DNA from: Paralvinella palmiformis
Taxonomy: Eukaryota; Annelida; Polychaeta; Terebellida; Alvinellidae
Direction: 5' to 3'
DNA: 64,000 bases
Assembly: GCA_025642065.1 (NCBI GenBank)
Contig: JAODUP010001166.1
Coordinates: 42,304 to 106,303, forward strand
The notes beneath the pieces are model-generated. The model did no database searches. It worked only from the letters and a program-made list of their open reading frames with translations, and was not told the DNA's origin. Shown here one piece after another: positions 1 to 12,064 of this stretch; position 1 is the first letter of the stretch, and every line of letters starts with the position of its first letter. The position numbers and the translations under genes are program-made.

Positions 1-1356
1 TAAAACAATATTTGTTTTACATTTAGAGGTTACTTATGTTTGCGTTAAATAAAAACGTATTTCCGTTTGAATACCTTAAAACAACAACACCATGATGTAT
101 TTACGTTAATGGCCAAGAAGAACAGGAAATCATATGTCAAACGGAAATATCTGTGTTTGGTTAACAAATTTATTTATATATTTATATAGATCAACATGTT
201 TTAAAATGTGAATTCAAAGATGGCCAAAAGGAATTTAACAGCAAGAAAAACACAGGATAAAAAGGAAATTAATCAAAAAACATTAGAATATTCTTTGTTT
301 TTATTTCCTTAACAAGAGAGTGAATCTCTTTTAGATAATTTAAATTAATAGTCGGAAATAAATTAATAATAATAAAAGTATATGTAAAATTATTATCTTA
401 ACTTAGTCAGTAATTTATTTCATATTAGAAACGTTGTTGTGATTTGCTTCTCTTTTTTTTCAGTGGATTGATTGATTGATGAACCACTTTAGAGCGGATT
501 TCTGGCTATCTATCTTGACTGATAAATGTTTATATCCAGCTGCCGATGTGCTATTATAAAATAAATACCAGCTGTACGTTTTAACGAATAATGCGATATT
601 GGCAATATCTTCCTAGATTGCAATGTAACATCTGAGATTGCTAAGATCATATACGTAGATTCTATATAATAGAAGACTAATTCTAGAATATTGATAGATC
701 CCTTCGTCTCAATTCTCTGTCTGGTTTCTTGACAATTTGGATCATATAGAAAGAGTGGCATTACATTATTATTAAATATTAAACTATTACATAATAAATT
801 ACATTTCCACATTATTACTATAGCTGCAGTATATAAAGATAGTTTATAATGGGTATGGCTGCAGTACTAGTTGTATGAGAGTAGTCTACTGTTAGACCTA
901 TGGTCTATTATATTGTTTCGTTCTAACAGTAATACGCAGATAGATGTTTGATAAACACTAAATTCACAAGACTGGCAGTGTAATAAACACATCAAAATAC
1001 AACCAGATCACTTAATTAATGATACTCAAACAAATCTCTCACTTAATTTATTTGTGAAGGAATTTTTATATTATTATTGATTTCATTTTGCTATAATATG
1101 ACAAATATTATCCTGTTGCTAAGTAATTTTTTAACACAATTTCTTATAATTTGTTATCGTGAGGATTATCAATAATTTATTACATTATCAAATTATCATC
1201 AGTTAATTTACATAATTGCTTAACAATTGTTCAACAATATATATGTACACCTGTTGACCAATTTAGTTACTGTCTATCTAGTTGTTGTGCATATGCATTA
1301 TGTAAGTTTTGAAATTGATGTGATATAGCAACCTTTTAAAACATGATTAGAGGTAC
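1..1356. other. AT-rich unassigned sequence
   Basis: Low-complexity AT-rich DNA. I see no protein homology, RNA gene or clear repeat family. Open frames are short, with no splice-bordered coding pattern. Confidence 0.6.
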
Positions 1357-1361
1357 ATAAT

Positions 1362-1383
1362 AATAATTATAATAATAGTAGTA

Positions 1384-1420
<37 letters not shown>

Positions 1421-1730
1421 GTGACATTTATATAGCGCCCTGTTGACCTAGTTACCTGCAGTAAAGCGTTTTACAGTATTATTATCCCTGACTCAGATCT
1501 ATTCCAATCCGGCACACATCTAAACTTCCGAGGGAGCATACAACACATGCTGCCATTATAGGCGCAAAGCGTTACTCAAACACAGAGCCATCACGTTCTG
1601 TCAGGTTCTCATTTGTTTATGGAAGAGTGAACAAGTCGCCAAATGACGGCATTGTAGCTCCGGAGCCTTCAACTCGCGACCATTCGACTCGACCTTATTA
1701 GTCTGAAATCACGGTACCTAGAATAATCAT
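1362..1730 (-). mobile_element. L2-type LINE 3' end or L2-tailed SINE
   Basis: A (TAA)n tract at about 1362-1418 is followed by a block that, read on the minus strand, contains AAAACGCTTTACTGCAGG and GGGCGCTATATAAATG just before the (ATT)n tail. This resembles the 3' tail of the plus-strand L2-like LINE near 34,390-34,492, which has a 'gcgcc...ggcgttttataaat' block before (TTA)n. LINE and SINE families with such tails are common in animals. The part from 1480 to 1730 has no recognised coding sequence, so this could be a SINE using an L2 tail or the end of a truncated LINE. Confidence 0.5.
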
Positions 1731-3888
1731 CACAGAGTGATTGAACAGGATCATGTACATTGACTCTGCGAGAGAACTAAAACTGAACACACGTAAATGG
1801 ATTACATCAGAATAGGACTGTGTTGTCGAATCCATTTAACCTTTTCCTCAAACCATTGAAAAGGTGTATAGACATATATTTATTCCATCCCTGTAAAATG
1901 ATACCATGGGACTGGCATAGTTTTCCTCTTGGTGTTTCCTTTCGGATCAACATTCAAAACTCCAATGATTGTATGCAGTATGAGTTCAGACATTTACTAT
2001 TAGAAGAAAGGGCTGCTCAACTATTCTGGTGTGAAAATATATTTAATATTTTCAAAGGTCGCAAATGAATAACCTAACAAACAATTAGTTAACCTAGATA
2101 TCACGGTAAGATGAGACTTCCGGTCAATATGATTAACGAATTATATATCGAAGGATGACCAATTGTTCTGCTTAACTGTCATATTTTGATTAGTCTTTAT
2201 ATATTTACATAATGCCTGTTCTATATTTGGCTAGAGTTCAATAAATACAGATCCCAGGATGAGCATCACTGTTGTCAACCCTCAAAGCCATTCATACGCA
2301 TTTAATTTAGAGTATGATAGCAACACTGGAAATTCAAGATTCATGATTGTTCTTGTTCAACGTATATGTTCCTCTTCTGGTGGATTACTCATAATTCGGA
2401 GATCGATATCAGCATCATCCGAGATTTGGGGTTTAACCTTTGAGGGGACAATGGAAGTCATTATTCTGCCTTATCGAATACTTCTTGTAATGTTCACTTA
2501 ATTAGAAATAGCGGTAGTTGTCCATGATTGGCGCACGATAAAAGTCAGTTATTGATATTCTTGCTAACAAGACATCTAGACTAACACGCATCTCACCTGA
2601 AATAAGTCCATGAATGGTCCTCTTATTTATTCACCTTACTGGTCTGCTCGAAATAACTTCAGGTTGTTCTAAAAGCTGACCCGTTTGTAGTCAACCTTGT
2701 ATGTCTGAGACACAATATTTGTGGCAAATATGGGGGTTCATGGCATTTTGTAATTCTGAAGATAGAACAATAAGAAAAAGAGCAGTTGCAATATTCTAAA
2801 CTAGTTTCAGACGAGCCTTTAGAACCTCTAATGTTTTATCAACCATCAGATTTGCTCTTACCCGAGTAATACTAGTCGACATTGTGACAAGCTTATTAGA
2901 ATCTTATCTCAAGCTTATCTCATCTCCAAATTGTTACGGGAGTAATTTATATATTATTAAAATTATTCCTTAGATTGACAATCATTGTCTGAAACAAATT
3001 AAGTCTGACAAACTCAGGTTATATATATTCAGGAACTTTGTAAATGTTAACGTATAATTATGGCCTTATTATTATAAGTATCGTTATTCCTAAGTATTGT
3101 TAGGTTTGGAAGATGTCATTGAATGTAGCTGTGACAAATCAATCTTCTATATAATGATATCTCTAAATAATTATCCAAGTATATCTTAATCAAGTCACAT
3201 AGATATCTTAATTACTCAAGTAAGTAATAATATATCAATGCAAATGATGATATGAAAGAAGTAAGGTAATAAACCTGGCTGCTAATACTCTTCCCTTGTA
3301 ACGTAATACATTCAACTATTCTTTTCTATCAGACAAGTCCTGTACGTAGTCCATTAAATAAAGACATCAGTTTCCTAAATGAACTGGAAAACATTCATAT
3401 AACGATACTGGCACATGGTAAAGCAAGATGATCCCATACTTATAGTGCCATCTATTTGAAGACGTCACATCAATACTTCTTTCCATTAAAGAGACACCTC
3501 CATTGACCTGTAGGCCTCTAGAGTCTTAGCTGGACATCCTCGGAAACATTATTTATCTGCATCTTACCGTTATGATCATTTTCTAGAGCAATATATTACG
3601 AGTAATACATAAAAGAAAAAAGGCTAGCAGCGAACACGGATCTATATTCCTGACTGGCAATGAAAGAAGCAACTTAATTGTCACTATAAAATATATCATG
3701 GGAAAGGATAGTATTATCAAGGGACCGGTCCCACAATCTTTGATCCTAATTGACCCTCCTTCATTTAATGTCCTTCACATTCCTATAACAAGTGTCCTTT
3801 GAACCGTTGAATGTAAATATGAACGATATAAATTAAATGCGTTAATTTTTATCGTTTCGAATTGTTTTGCGGAGTTTTGCTCACCAAC
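1731..3888. other. AT-rich unassigned sequence
   Basis: Mostly AT-rich. Two 80-codon open frames (1820-2068 and 2259-2501) have no recognisable motif and no convincing splice borders. Nothing else can be supported. Confidence 0.5.
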
Positions 3889-3960
3889 CGACACACACAC
3901 ACACACACACACACAGACACACACAGATACACACATTGATACAAAGACAAACACAAACGC
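3889..3960. repeat. (CA)n microsatellite
   Basis: A CA tract at about 3889-3916 continues as an imperfect CA-rich run to about 3960. The His/Thr-rich and Val/Cys-rich frames here are translations of the repeat. Confidence 0.95.
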
Positions 3961-4550
3961 ATGTAGACGTGTGTGTGGTGAGGGTTCAAATGTGCCTATA
4001 TATGGAGGTAAGTATGTCTGTGCGTGCATGCTCATATTTAGTTGGTCATATTTATATTGGTGTATTTATAGGAAATTGCGTTATAAGCTTTCTATTCCCA
4101 GCTCGAATATAGATCCCATATATATGAACACAAACACACGCACTCACCCATTCATGCACACATATACCCACATATACGTCAGTCTGTGTAAAGCCATTCA
4201 AATATAATGGACCTTGCCGACATCCTAAATAATATGATGTCTTTTCAAATGAGTCATTCACTAAACCAATCTTCTTTTAATCACTCACAATTTTTACTAA
4301 ATATTATCCCTAAACGTAAAGCGATGCCAAAGCATGAACCATAAACGCCTTCTCTGTACTTATTCTGTTCTTCGCTAAAGAAAGAAAACAATATCTAAAG
4401 ACACCTTGGTACTTGGAGATGATCTCAAGAGAAATGGTTGATGTATAATTGTCTTCATTTCAGATGAAGCACGGATCCTATGAAATTCTCATTCACGTGT
4501 TATTATTCTATTCTTAACCTTCTAGAGATATCAGCCCTTTTGGTTTATGA

Positions 4551-4617
4551 CACACACGCACTCGCACACACATAAAATGCCTTTACATACACACACGTAC
4601 ACGCACGCACAAACACG

Positions 4618-4667
<50 letters not shown>
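4551..4667. repeat. Compound (CA)n-(TA)n microsatellite
   Basis: Imperfect CA units run directly into a pure CA tract (about 4611-4639) and then a TA tract (about 4639-4667). The CA-to-TA order is a recurring arrangement in this window. Confidence 0.95.
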
Positions 4668-4671
<4 letters not shown>

Positions 4672-5455
4672 ATAACAAATTTAGGTATTTATTTCTCCAT
4701 ATGAATCACTGATTTTCTTGGATAAAAGCAAAATAACCTTAAGGCTTCATGTCTTGAATATTTCTAGTAAATAAGATCTTACCAAGCAGTATATTTATTT
4801 TCATATAACTTGTATGTAGAATAAATTCGCGATGACATAAAATAGCTTAATTAAATTTCTTTTCTTATCTTTTATACAATCCATTAAATCTTCACTTCCT
4901 TCCGCAAGGAGTATAGTCGTATTGTTAGATATTTTAATCTCTTGTTGGCCAAGTCTGATAATCCGAGTTAATCGGTATGAGATTGTTCCAATAACTATTT
5001 TTCTGGCAATCTTTCTATCGCCGTTGTAGAGTTAGACCGTGTTTATGATTTAACTTGGCCTAAGTCACCCTCAGTTTGGAATCTGAATATTTAATTGTAC
5101 AGTACAATGCTCAAGGGATCGGACAATGATGCATAACCATTCTACCGGAAATATAACTGAACACTCATTTAACTGCAACCATTTTTATGGAATATAATGA
5201 GTTGCAACAATACCTGTGACAATACTTGTTATACAAAAGTAATAAAATGGGAGAAATAAAAAAATCAAATAAAAATCGATAATAGATTAATTTGTACAAG
5301 AGAACAGTTTACATTTTTATATAGATCCTACGATAACTTACTGGTTTTGTTTTAACTATTGAATTAACATTATATCTAACAACACGCCATGCTTTGAGAA
5401 AATTGAGTAAGACGTAACAAATGAATTCCGAAACCTAATTATCTTATCCACATTA
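4668..5455. other. AT-rich unassigned sequence
   Basis: No supported gene or repeat family. Confidence 0.5.
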
Positions 5456-5457
5456 GA

Positions 5458-5790
5458 TAATACTAATAACAATAAAAATAATAATAATAATAATAATAAA
5501 AATAATAATAATTATAATGGCCGAAATGGCAGTTTTTAACGTGAATGGCAACCACAAATATGGGAGAAGCAAATGGTCTGTAATTTATAGCTTCCCCAGT
5601 GAGACATATTCTAAATAAACTTAGAATAAATGGCATGTTTAGTGGAGAAAACCTTGCCAGTTACCTGGCTGGATGAAAAACTCCCTTTACTATTATATAG
5701 TGCCATGGCCGAGGCGCGAACCTGTGATCTCCCGCACAAAATGACCATAGCCATAGGTAAATAGTCTCATGCTTTACCTATGTTTGATAC
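5458..5790 (-). mobile_element. tRNA-related SINE with (ATT)n tail
   Basis: Read on the minus strand, a GCGGGAGATCACAGGTTCGC block at about 5720-5740 carries a pol III B-box-like core (GGTTCGCGCC). About 200 bp of body follows, and the copy ends in an (ATT)n-rich tail at about 5458-5516. A box-B-containing head, a non-coding body and a microsatellite tail form the usual SINE layout. The A box is degenerate. The family is not recognised. Confidence 0.5.
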
Positions 5791-6295
5791 TTTTATTACA
5801 AGTTTTCATAGGACCTACCTTACCTGATAGATTCCTCTTATGCTTCATAATATACCTTTACTACGTTTTTCTCGAACTAGACTGACATATCACGAACATA
5901 CAAGCACAAACTGCATACTAAACTCATTTTAAAGGTTAAATGACAAGTTATATTTTAACTTCATACCCTGAAACAGTGAAATGTACAAACTCCTATTACT
6001 GACAATGTCATATGAAATAATGAGCTCATAATGATAATACCTGAATTTGGTCTTCCGTCTTTCTCGCCCACCTATTTGTATCCGTATCACCGCGACCTGG
6101 CATTCAAATCCTGCTCTTTGTTGTACCAATCAATATTTACATGTAATTTAAATAATTACTACTTGGGCCAGATGGGAAGACAGCTCACGATACATCGGTT
6201 CCCCATATTCACAAATATTTATAATTATAATTATATGCCTGATATATACTAAATATTTGTTATTGTATAATGTACTAATTGTGAATTTGGAAATA

Positions 6296-6325
6296 CATAT
6301 ATCTATCTATCTATATCTATCTATG
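6296..6325. repeat. (TATC)n microsatellite
   Basis: Short imperfect ATCT/TATC repeat. Confidence 0.8.
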
Positions 6326-6489
6326 GAGTCTTATAGAAGAGCCAAAAGGTGTCGCCTTCCATAGTTATGTAAACATGTATTACCCATAATCCTACTTGTA
6401 ATACACATAGTATATCTAAAGCTTATGTTGTCACGGAAAGTAAGTTCTTTATGACACAGCAATATATCCTTGCTTTTCATTACTATTCG

Positions 6490-6710
6490 GGGAATGAATT
6501 TGGGTGTGGGACCGACAGGTGCACTGGATTAAGAGTCACTGATTCGAATCCAGGTAATATTTCTCTTTCTGTGACTTATTTCCCTAGGCAACCGACCGCG
6601 GCCATGTGGTCCTCGGGAGACCAGCGTCGATGCAACACAACTCAACTTTTGACTGAATGGGATTAAAGGTTCAGTGATGATGGTGCATTGCCAGCGTCCC
6701 ACCCAATGTC
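6490..6710 (+). mobile_element. tRNA-related SINE
   Basis: The segment has an A-box-like GGTGCACTGG at about 6518 and a strong B box (GATTCGAATCC) about 30 bp downstream, the spacing of a tRNA-type internal pol III promoter. A body containing TGGTCCTCGGGAGACC and CAACACAACTCAACTTTT follows. A weaker match to this body appears on the minus strand at 32,190-32,330. The 71-codon open frame across it is not treated as coding. Confidence 0.5.
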
Positions 6711-6720
6711 ATAACAATTA

Positions 6721-7288
6721 TAATCTTTGACAAACAGACGGGTGCATATTTTCCGAATGCTAAATCCCTAATAATCTCTATATTTCACATTAATTCCTGA
6801 GAGTCGAGTAAAAATATCTAGGAATAATATTATACAAGTATATTAATATAAAATAACCTTTTGGACCATTGTTCTAACATGTTTTCGAAGATATATCGTC
6901 CTAACATATTTCTGCTCCAGAAGAGTACACATAATATTATAAATGCCGGCCCAATGACATAGTATCATCAATCACAATTAAGAGTAGGACAGAAAACATA
7001 GCTAAATTATATTCTGTCTTTTCAATGGCATGTCATAAAAATATATATGTGAACCCATGCATATTAAATATCCATCTACAACTGATTATAACGATTAGGG
7101 ATTACGTATTTCTGGAAAATGTTGAAAACTGTATAAACAATTAACTCGAATGTTCAAAGCTACCCCAACACTGAAAATTGGAATTCCTTAATTAGTTTGA
7201 GATAGAATCTACCGAAGTTTCACATTAAATATGTTTTAAAACTTGTTCAATCCAAGGGGTTTTGTTGGTTGTTTTGTTTTGTTTTTTT
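6721..7288. other. AT-rich unassigned sequence
   Basis: Nothing recognisable. Confidence 0.5.
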
Positions 7289-7301
7289 GGGGGGGGGGGG
7301 G

Positions 7302-7336
<35 letters not shown>
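7289..7336. repeat. G-run plus (TG)n tract
   Basis: Thirteen consecutive G residues (7289-7301) follow a T-rich stretch and lead into about 35 bp of TG repeat. Confidence 0.95.
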
Positions 7337-7340
<4 letters not shown>

Positions 7341-7569
7341 ATGTCACATATAATAAAGGCGTGGGCTCAGGTTTTCGTGATGTTTATAATTCTTACAGAA
7401 TTATGATCAAACGACTACTACCTAAATAGAAAACAAATTTTATATATTGTACATATATAACGCAGCTTAACGGGGAAAAAGCATATATATCAGAAATTTA
7501 AAATATTATTATGTAAAAATTCTAATACCTCCGACAATAACAGAAATAATAGTTTTTTCACTCAGCCCA

Positions 7570-7617
7570 AAAATGCACGACTAGTTTCGGTTATAAAAAC
7601 CTTATCAAGTCATTTTC
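7570..7617 (-). ncRNA. Hammerhead-ribozyme-like motif of a Penelope-like element
   Basis: Read on the minus strand, the elements of a minimal type I hammerhead occur in order. A stem I strand (AAAATGAC, 7616-7609) is followed by core TTGATAA (7608-7602), stem II GGTT/AACC with a 5-nt loop (7601-7589), core GAAA (7588-7585), a 1-bp stem III closing CTAG (7584-7581), a GTC cleavage triplet ending at 7579, and the second stem I strand GTGCATTTT. Stem I forms 8 pairs if the G at 7576 bulges. The core departs from CTGATGA at two sites, C3 to T and G8 to A. These are the partners of a tertiary pair, so pairing could be kept. PLEs are known to carry hammerheads with very short stem III in their flanking repeats. 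The motif lies about 540 bp downstream of the decayed PLE endonuclease on the same strand. Activity is untested. Confidence 0.6.
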
Positions 7618-8162
7618 TAAAGTATTTACTTCCAGCAATATTTATACCAGAATTCCCTAGCTATTTTTAAATTTAAACCAGAATCTAGAAACTTTTAAAC
7701 CCTTTGTACCCTTTTGTCTAGAACGAACGTGTTACTATAATCAAAACAACTGTTTTGATTAGAGAAATTTGAAAATAAACTAACTTTCCAATTTTTCTTT
7801 CATAGCTGAAAGATCCCAAAAAACACACATATTAATAATTAACTGTGTGTACTGAAATCAAACTGCTGTCAGTAATGAATGTTTTTGCAGCTTCGTTGAG
7901 ATCTACTTCAGGAAATATTGCCTTTTTTTACTGAAGTAATTACTAGGCTGAGAATTTTTATAATTGGGTTTAAGTTGTTTTACTGGAGATGTGTTAAAAG
8001 AAAACCTATTCAGAGCTCCAGGAGACATTTTTAAATATAACGTTTCCTAATTTTGTAGAAACCAAGGAACCACTAGATTTTGTGTTTAGAATAAGCTGTG
8101 ATAATTCTATATTCATAATCATTCAACACTTCTTTCTGTTGGAGAATTTTATAATGTTTTTT
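7618..8162 (-). other. Probable 3' flank of the Penelope-like element
   Basis: This is the stretch between the end of the endonuclease frame and the hammerhead-like fold. It is AT-rich, has no open frame with motifs, and is assigned to the element only from its position. Confidence 0.4.
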
Positions 8163-8700
8163 TTAAATTTTTCTTGCTGCTATGTTAGCCGTTTTTGAAA
8201 ATGGTACCACAAATGGGACAACGTCCCCATTTTGTATAGGTTTTTTAACATCTTCATATCTTTTCTTATTAAGACCTCCCGGTTCTAATGTACCTAGGGT
8301 ATCTATCCAAAACGTTTCCCGAATTAATCTATTTATCTTGTCTTGAGTGTATGAACATGTAGTAGGTAACTGCTCAATCGGAATTAAATCATAATCTTCT
8401 AGAGATGATTCGGGCAAGTCTTTATTATCCGTGTATGTTCTAGAAGATGCGTGAATAACGCAGAAGACATCACTTTTGAATTAATCGCAAATCTGTGGCC
8501 ATTCATTCTAACACGAAGTTCGCCATTACTCTCGCCTACATACTGTTTAGAGCAAGTAAACATTCCGTATATATTATGTTAGATGAGCTACAGTTTAAAT
8601 TGCCTATTATTCCATGTGTTTTATTGGTAACTGTACTTGTGATATTGTGGGAAAACAATATTCGCATGATCTACATCTGCTAATCCCACATGGTTTTGAA
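8160..8700 (-). pseudogene. PLE endonuclease domain (Cys-rich linker plus GIY-YIG), decayed
   Basis: This is the C-terminal endonuclease of a Penelope-like retroelement, which nicks target DNA. A Cys-rich linker CSKPCGISRCRSCEYC is encoded at about 8702-8655. A GIY-YIG core segment with KQYVGES, an Arg and an NGHR-like stretch follows at about 8548-8490. The C-terminal part RETFWIDTLGTLEPGGLN, with the conserved catalytic Glu, is at about 8321-8268. The domains occur in the expected order, but at least one frameshift separates the Cys-rich linker from the GIY-YIG core (near 8560-8600). The final segment ends at a stop near 8163. Family identity is well supported by motif order, but the copy cannot make a functional protein. 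Confidence 0.8.
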
Positions 8701-9039
8701 CACCACTGACTATTTGTAGGATTAGATGGATTAATACGACGTTGTTGTAATTGTAGTTCACGGACAGTTTTACTTTTAATATGGCGTAATATGTAATTTT
8801 TGAACAAATCCTAAAGAAAACGTGAGATCTGAGACTTCAGGATTCCTTGAAAGGTATGTTTAGGGTGAAAGGAGTCCTTATGCAAGAGTTAGGTATCTGT
8901 CGGTTTAAAAAAACCTTTGTTAATAATCTTTTTTATTTTTTGGATCTTTAAATATGGGTTTTATCCAAAAAATCAATTTTTCTTATTTAATGTGCTTTAA
9001 ATTAATCGGTGGGTTTGTGTATTTAAACTATCCAAAAAT

Positions 9040-10189
9040 CCATAAAAAGCCTTTTTTCCGTGGGGCCACACAATAAATATGTCATCTAAATAACGATAGT
9101 ATATATGTGGTTTTAAAGCTGCTTTATATAAGGCCTCCTTCTCCTATATAGCCATGTATATGTCGGCATAATGAGGAGCCCAATCCCGGCCCATTGAAGT
9201 GCCAGTGGCCTGAATATACCATTGCCCGTTAAAGAGAAAAGCGTTATTTTTAATGATAATTCAAGGAGTTGCATTATACCGTCATATAAGGGACCTCGAA
9301 ATTGAAGTGCTTCACTCACTGCATTAAGCCCTTTAGCATGGTCAATATTTGTATACATGCTCTCAACATATAATGCTATAAGCAAGCATCCATCAGGTAT
9401 GACTAGCTTTGCAATTTTATCTACAAAATCGTAGGTATTTTTTATATAAGAATACTGTCGATGAAACTTGAAACATTTTTAGATTCACTATTACAGTCAG
9501 ATACTATAGGTCTACCAGGTGGCATCTTATCTGGAAAAGTCCAACTGTTAAATGCCTTATGAATTTTAGGAAGCATATAGAATCGCCGAGGCCTTGGATT
9601 AATTGGCGGTAATACAAATTGCAATTGTTTATCTGTGATAACACCAGAATTTCTTAGCCTATTTCATATTTCTGCAACCTTTACTGATGTTTGGGGAAAT
9701 AAAGGAGTTTTAATTTTTTTGTAGTGGTGAGTATTATTTAGTTGTCGATAACCTTCAGCTAAATAATACTTTTTATCCATTATCACTGTTGCTGAACCTT
9801 TGTCTGCTTTTTTAAATACTAAACTCTTATTTTTGCGGATATTTCTGAGGGCTAATGATTCCGACTGGTCTATATTATTTTTTCCTTCAGAATGGTTAAG
9901 CTTTTTATTTCTAATGTGAAGTTTGAAATACACTGAAGAAGATCTGGGTCTATTACTTTATCAGTTGGGATCCAGTCTTACTGTTTTTAATATAGTTGTT
10001 ACGGCAACATCTGAACAAATATTAAATTTTTAATCTTCTACCCAAGTTAAAAGATACATTTGTGATTGCTGTTTTATCAATATCAGGGGTAGGGACAAAT
10101 GACAAACCTTTGCTTATTAAATTAATCTCCTTTTTCCCAAAGCAAAAAGAAGAAAGATTATTTTTATTACGTTTGTGTTTGTGTTTGTG

Positions 10190-10190
<1 letters not shown>
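9040..10190 (-). pseudogene. PLE reverse transcriptase, decayed
   Basis: This is the RT of a Penelope-like element. In order on the minus strand are an N-terminal KGLSFVPTP-like motif (about 10,100-10,070), FKKADKGSATVIMDKKYYL (about 9810-9755), RRFYMLPKIHK (about 9585-9556), PGRPIVSD (about 9519-9496), YVESMYTNID (about 9370-9340), a GTSMG-type motif in another frame near 9200, and the catalytic YLDDIF motif at about 9098-9075. These are hallmark PLE RT motifs. The copy carries an in-frame stop at 9664 and frameshifts near 10,020, 9450, 9230-9200 and downstream. It is 5' truncated: homology stops at the (TG)n tract beginning near 10,187, which is attached to a family B repeat. Confidence 0.85.

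Positions 10191-10272
<82 letters not shown>
10187..10272. repeat. (TG)n microsatellite
   Basis: About 86 bp of nearly pure TG lie exactly between the PLE relic and the conserved start of a family B repeat. Confidence 0.97.
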
Positions 10273-10276
<4 letters not shown>

Positions 10277-10905
10277 AGGGTACATAATAAGAGGCAACAG
10301 GCACAGAGCATCAACATATCTAAACCTCCTTCGAAACCTACCTCCAAAATCTAAATACAACTATACATACATTAATCTAAATATTAAATGTTCAATACCT
10401 CCACATATTGATAAATGTGTGCGTATACCTAAGCATGTGTCTGGTCTACTCATCAGCCTGTGGGAACCAGCTAATTCGCTTTTCGTACGCGACAAATATG
10501 TCACGCCCACAGGAAGCGGCTACATGCAGGCTACGTACAAAAAGCGGAGCCGTAAAACATACCATTTGATACCACAGCTCGCAACAAACACGTGCGTGTG
10601 GTTCAATGGTGACTTGCTACATACATATCATAAACTATTTTGACACCACAGTTTACATTCAACAGTAATTTTCTGTGGTCCAAAAGAAACCTGTATATAA
10701 AGCATTTCGACACCTCAGATGCTGACCTCAGCTTTATTCTGGGTTCGAATAGCTGAATAAATCCTACCTATATGAACCGTGTATCAAAACGTCCTACTGT
10801 TGTGTAATAAGTTCTTCGGCAACCTAAAAAAATTTAATCTTAAACTTATACCCAGTGTTAAAAACATTTTACAGTTTGTCCATAACAAAGACAAATTTTT
10901 TTAAA
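10273..10905 (+). mobile_element. Dispersed repeat family B, copy 1
   Basis: This unclassified interspersed repeat occurs six times in the window. All copies start with TTTTA followed by a GGTACATA-like head and GGCACAGAGCATCAACATAT, and carry a long conserved block with CCTAAGCATGTGTCTGG and ACGCGACAAATATGTCACGC. Full copies continue through GACCTCAGCTTTATTCTGGG and end near CAGTTTGTYCATAACAAAGA. This copy is more diverged at its right end. The orientation given is arbitrary. On the opposite strand the head plus microsatellite would be a (CA)n tail. No coding domain is recognised. Confidence 0.8.
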
Positions 10906-10991
10906 CTTTAACACTATCGAAACCATGAAGAAGATTTTAAATTTTAAAATTTTTTTTTAAACAAAGTAGCAATATTTTAATATTTTATCGA

Positions 10992-11050
<59 letters not shown>

Positions 11051-12060
11051 CACATATCTAAACACATTCCATCACAATATAACTGATCGTCTCGGTATTG
11101 CAATTCACAATGATAGCCCTAAAGAAATTAAATGATGTACATTTATTCATTCAATTAGTATATTTTATTTTAAATAGTAAAGCATTATATAACTTTGATC
11201 TACGGTATGTAATGTAACGAAAAATTGTAAGAGGAGCTGAATGATAAAAGGCACTCTTCACTTCATGCAGTAACTATTAACAATAGCCTTTGTAAGAAGA
11301 TTAAAATTCATAAACAGGGACAATATAAGATTTTCTAATTGAAAATAAAAATTATTTGATTATGCACTTGTGGATTAAGCGATGAATGCTGAAAATACGT
11401 TATCAAATGCACTAAGTACTGTATACAAATAAAATCAAAATGAATAAGTACCACAAATAATAAATCCCAAAACATAATTCATTAATTCTAAAAGCGTCGT
11501 TTCTTGACATTTGGAAACAATCCATCAACCAAATTATTTTCATGGATAACATTAAATTAAGGAAGATTGTCTGTATTCAAGGATTATGATTAATGTAGAA
11601 ACAAATTTGGAGTTCAAAAGATAATCAACAAAGAAAAAGACTCAGTGAAATAATCCCTCTCTTTTTTCATCTTGATATTCAAGAAGCTTAGAAGACTATG
11701 ACGTTGTACATCGATGTTAAAACTAAGAAAAACAAATAATACAATTTATTATAAAGTTTTCTTCATAATAAATTTGAAGAAGAAATTAATTCCCAGACAG
11801 AAACAATTCTATTACTTAATGAACAACCTCGTATTGTATCTCATTTCTCTTTTGATGAGCTTGAGTAAGGATGTGTCTGCTTTATTATTACCTTAAACAT
11901 GTACGATCTAATTAGTTTTATTATTTTATTAATTCCGTCTCCATAAAAATTATACAAAGCAAACAAATAAAACAAATAACGCATAAATATCATTCAACAC
12001 AAACACGAACTTGGAAATACATCAGTTCCTTGTACGACCTACCAGCAATTATTTTATGTA
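10906..12060. other. AT-rich unassigned sequence with (AT)n tract
   Basis: Contains a (TA)n array at about 10,995-11,046. The rest is AT-rich and unassigned. Confidence 0.6.
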
Positions 12061-12064
12061 CGTC

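Larger units (their letters stand above)
7570..10190 (-). mobile_element. Penelope-like retroelement, 5'-truncated relic
   Basis: This entry joins the RT, Cys-rich linker, GIY-YIG domain and hammerhead-like motif as one minus-strand element. Canonical PLEs have one ORF with RT then GIY-YIG and are flanked by hammerhead-bearing repeats. Only the 3' side repeat is seen here. The outer limits are inferred from the motifs. Confidence 0.75.

Noticed and set aside
10062..10643. 193-codon plus-strand frame
   Set aside because: It crosses PLE antisense sequence, a (TG)n tract and family B. The Cys/Val run is the microsatellite.
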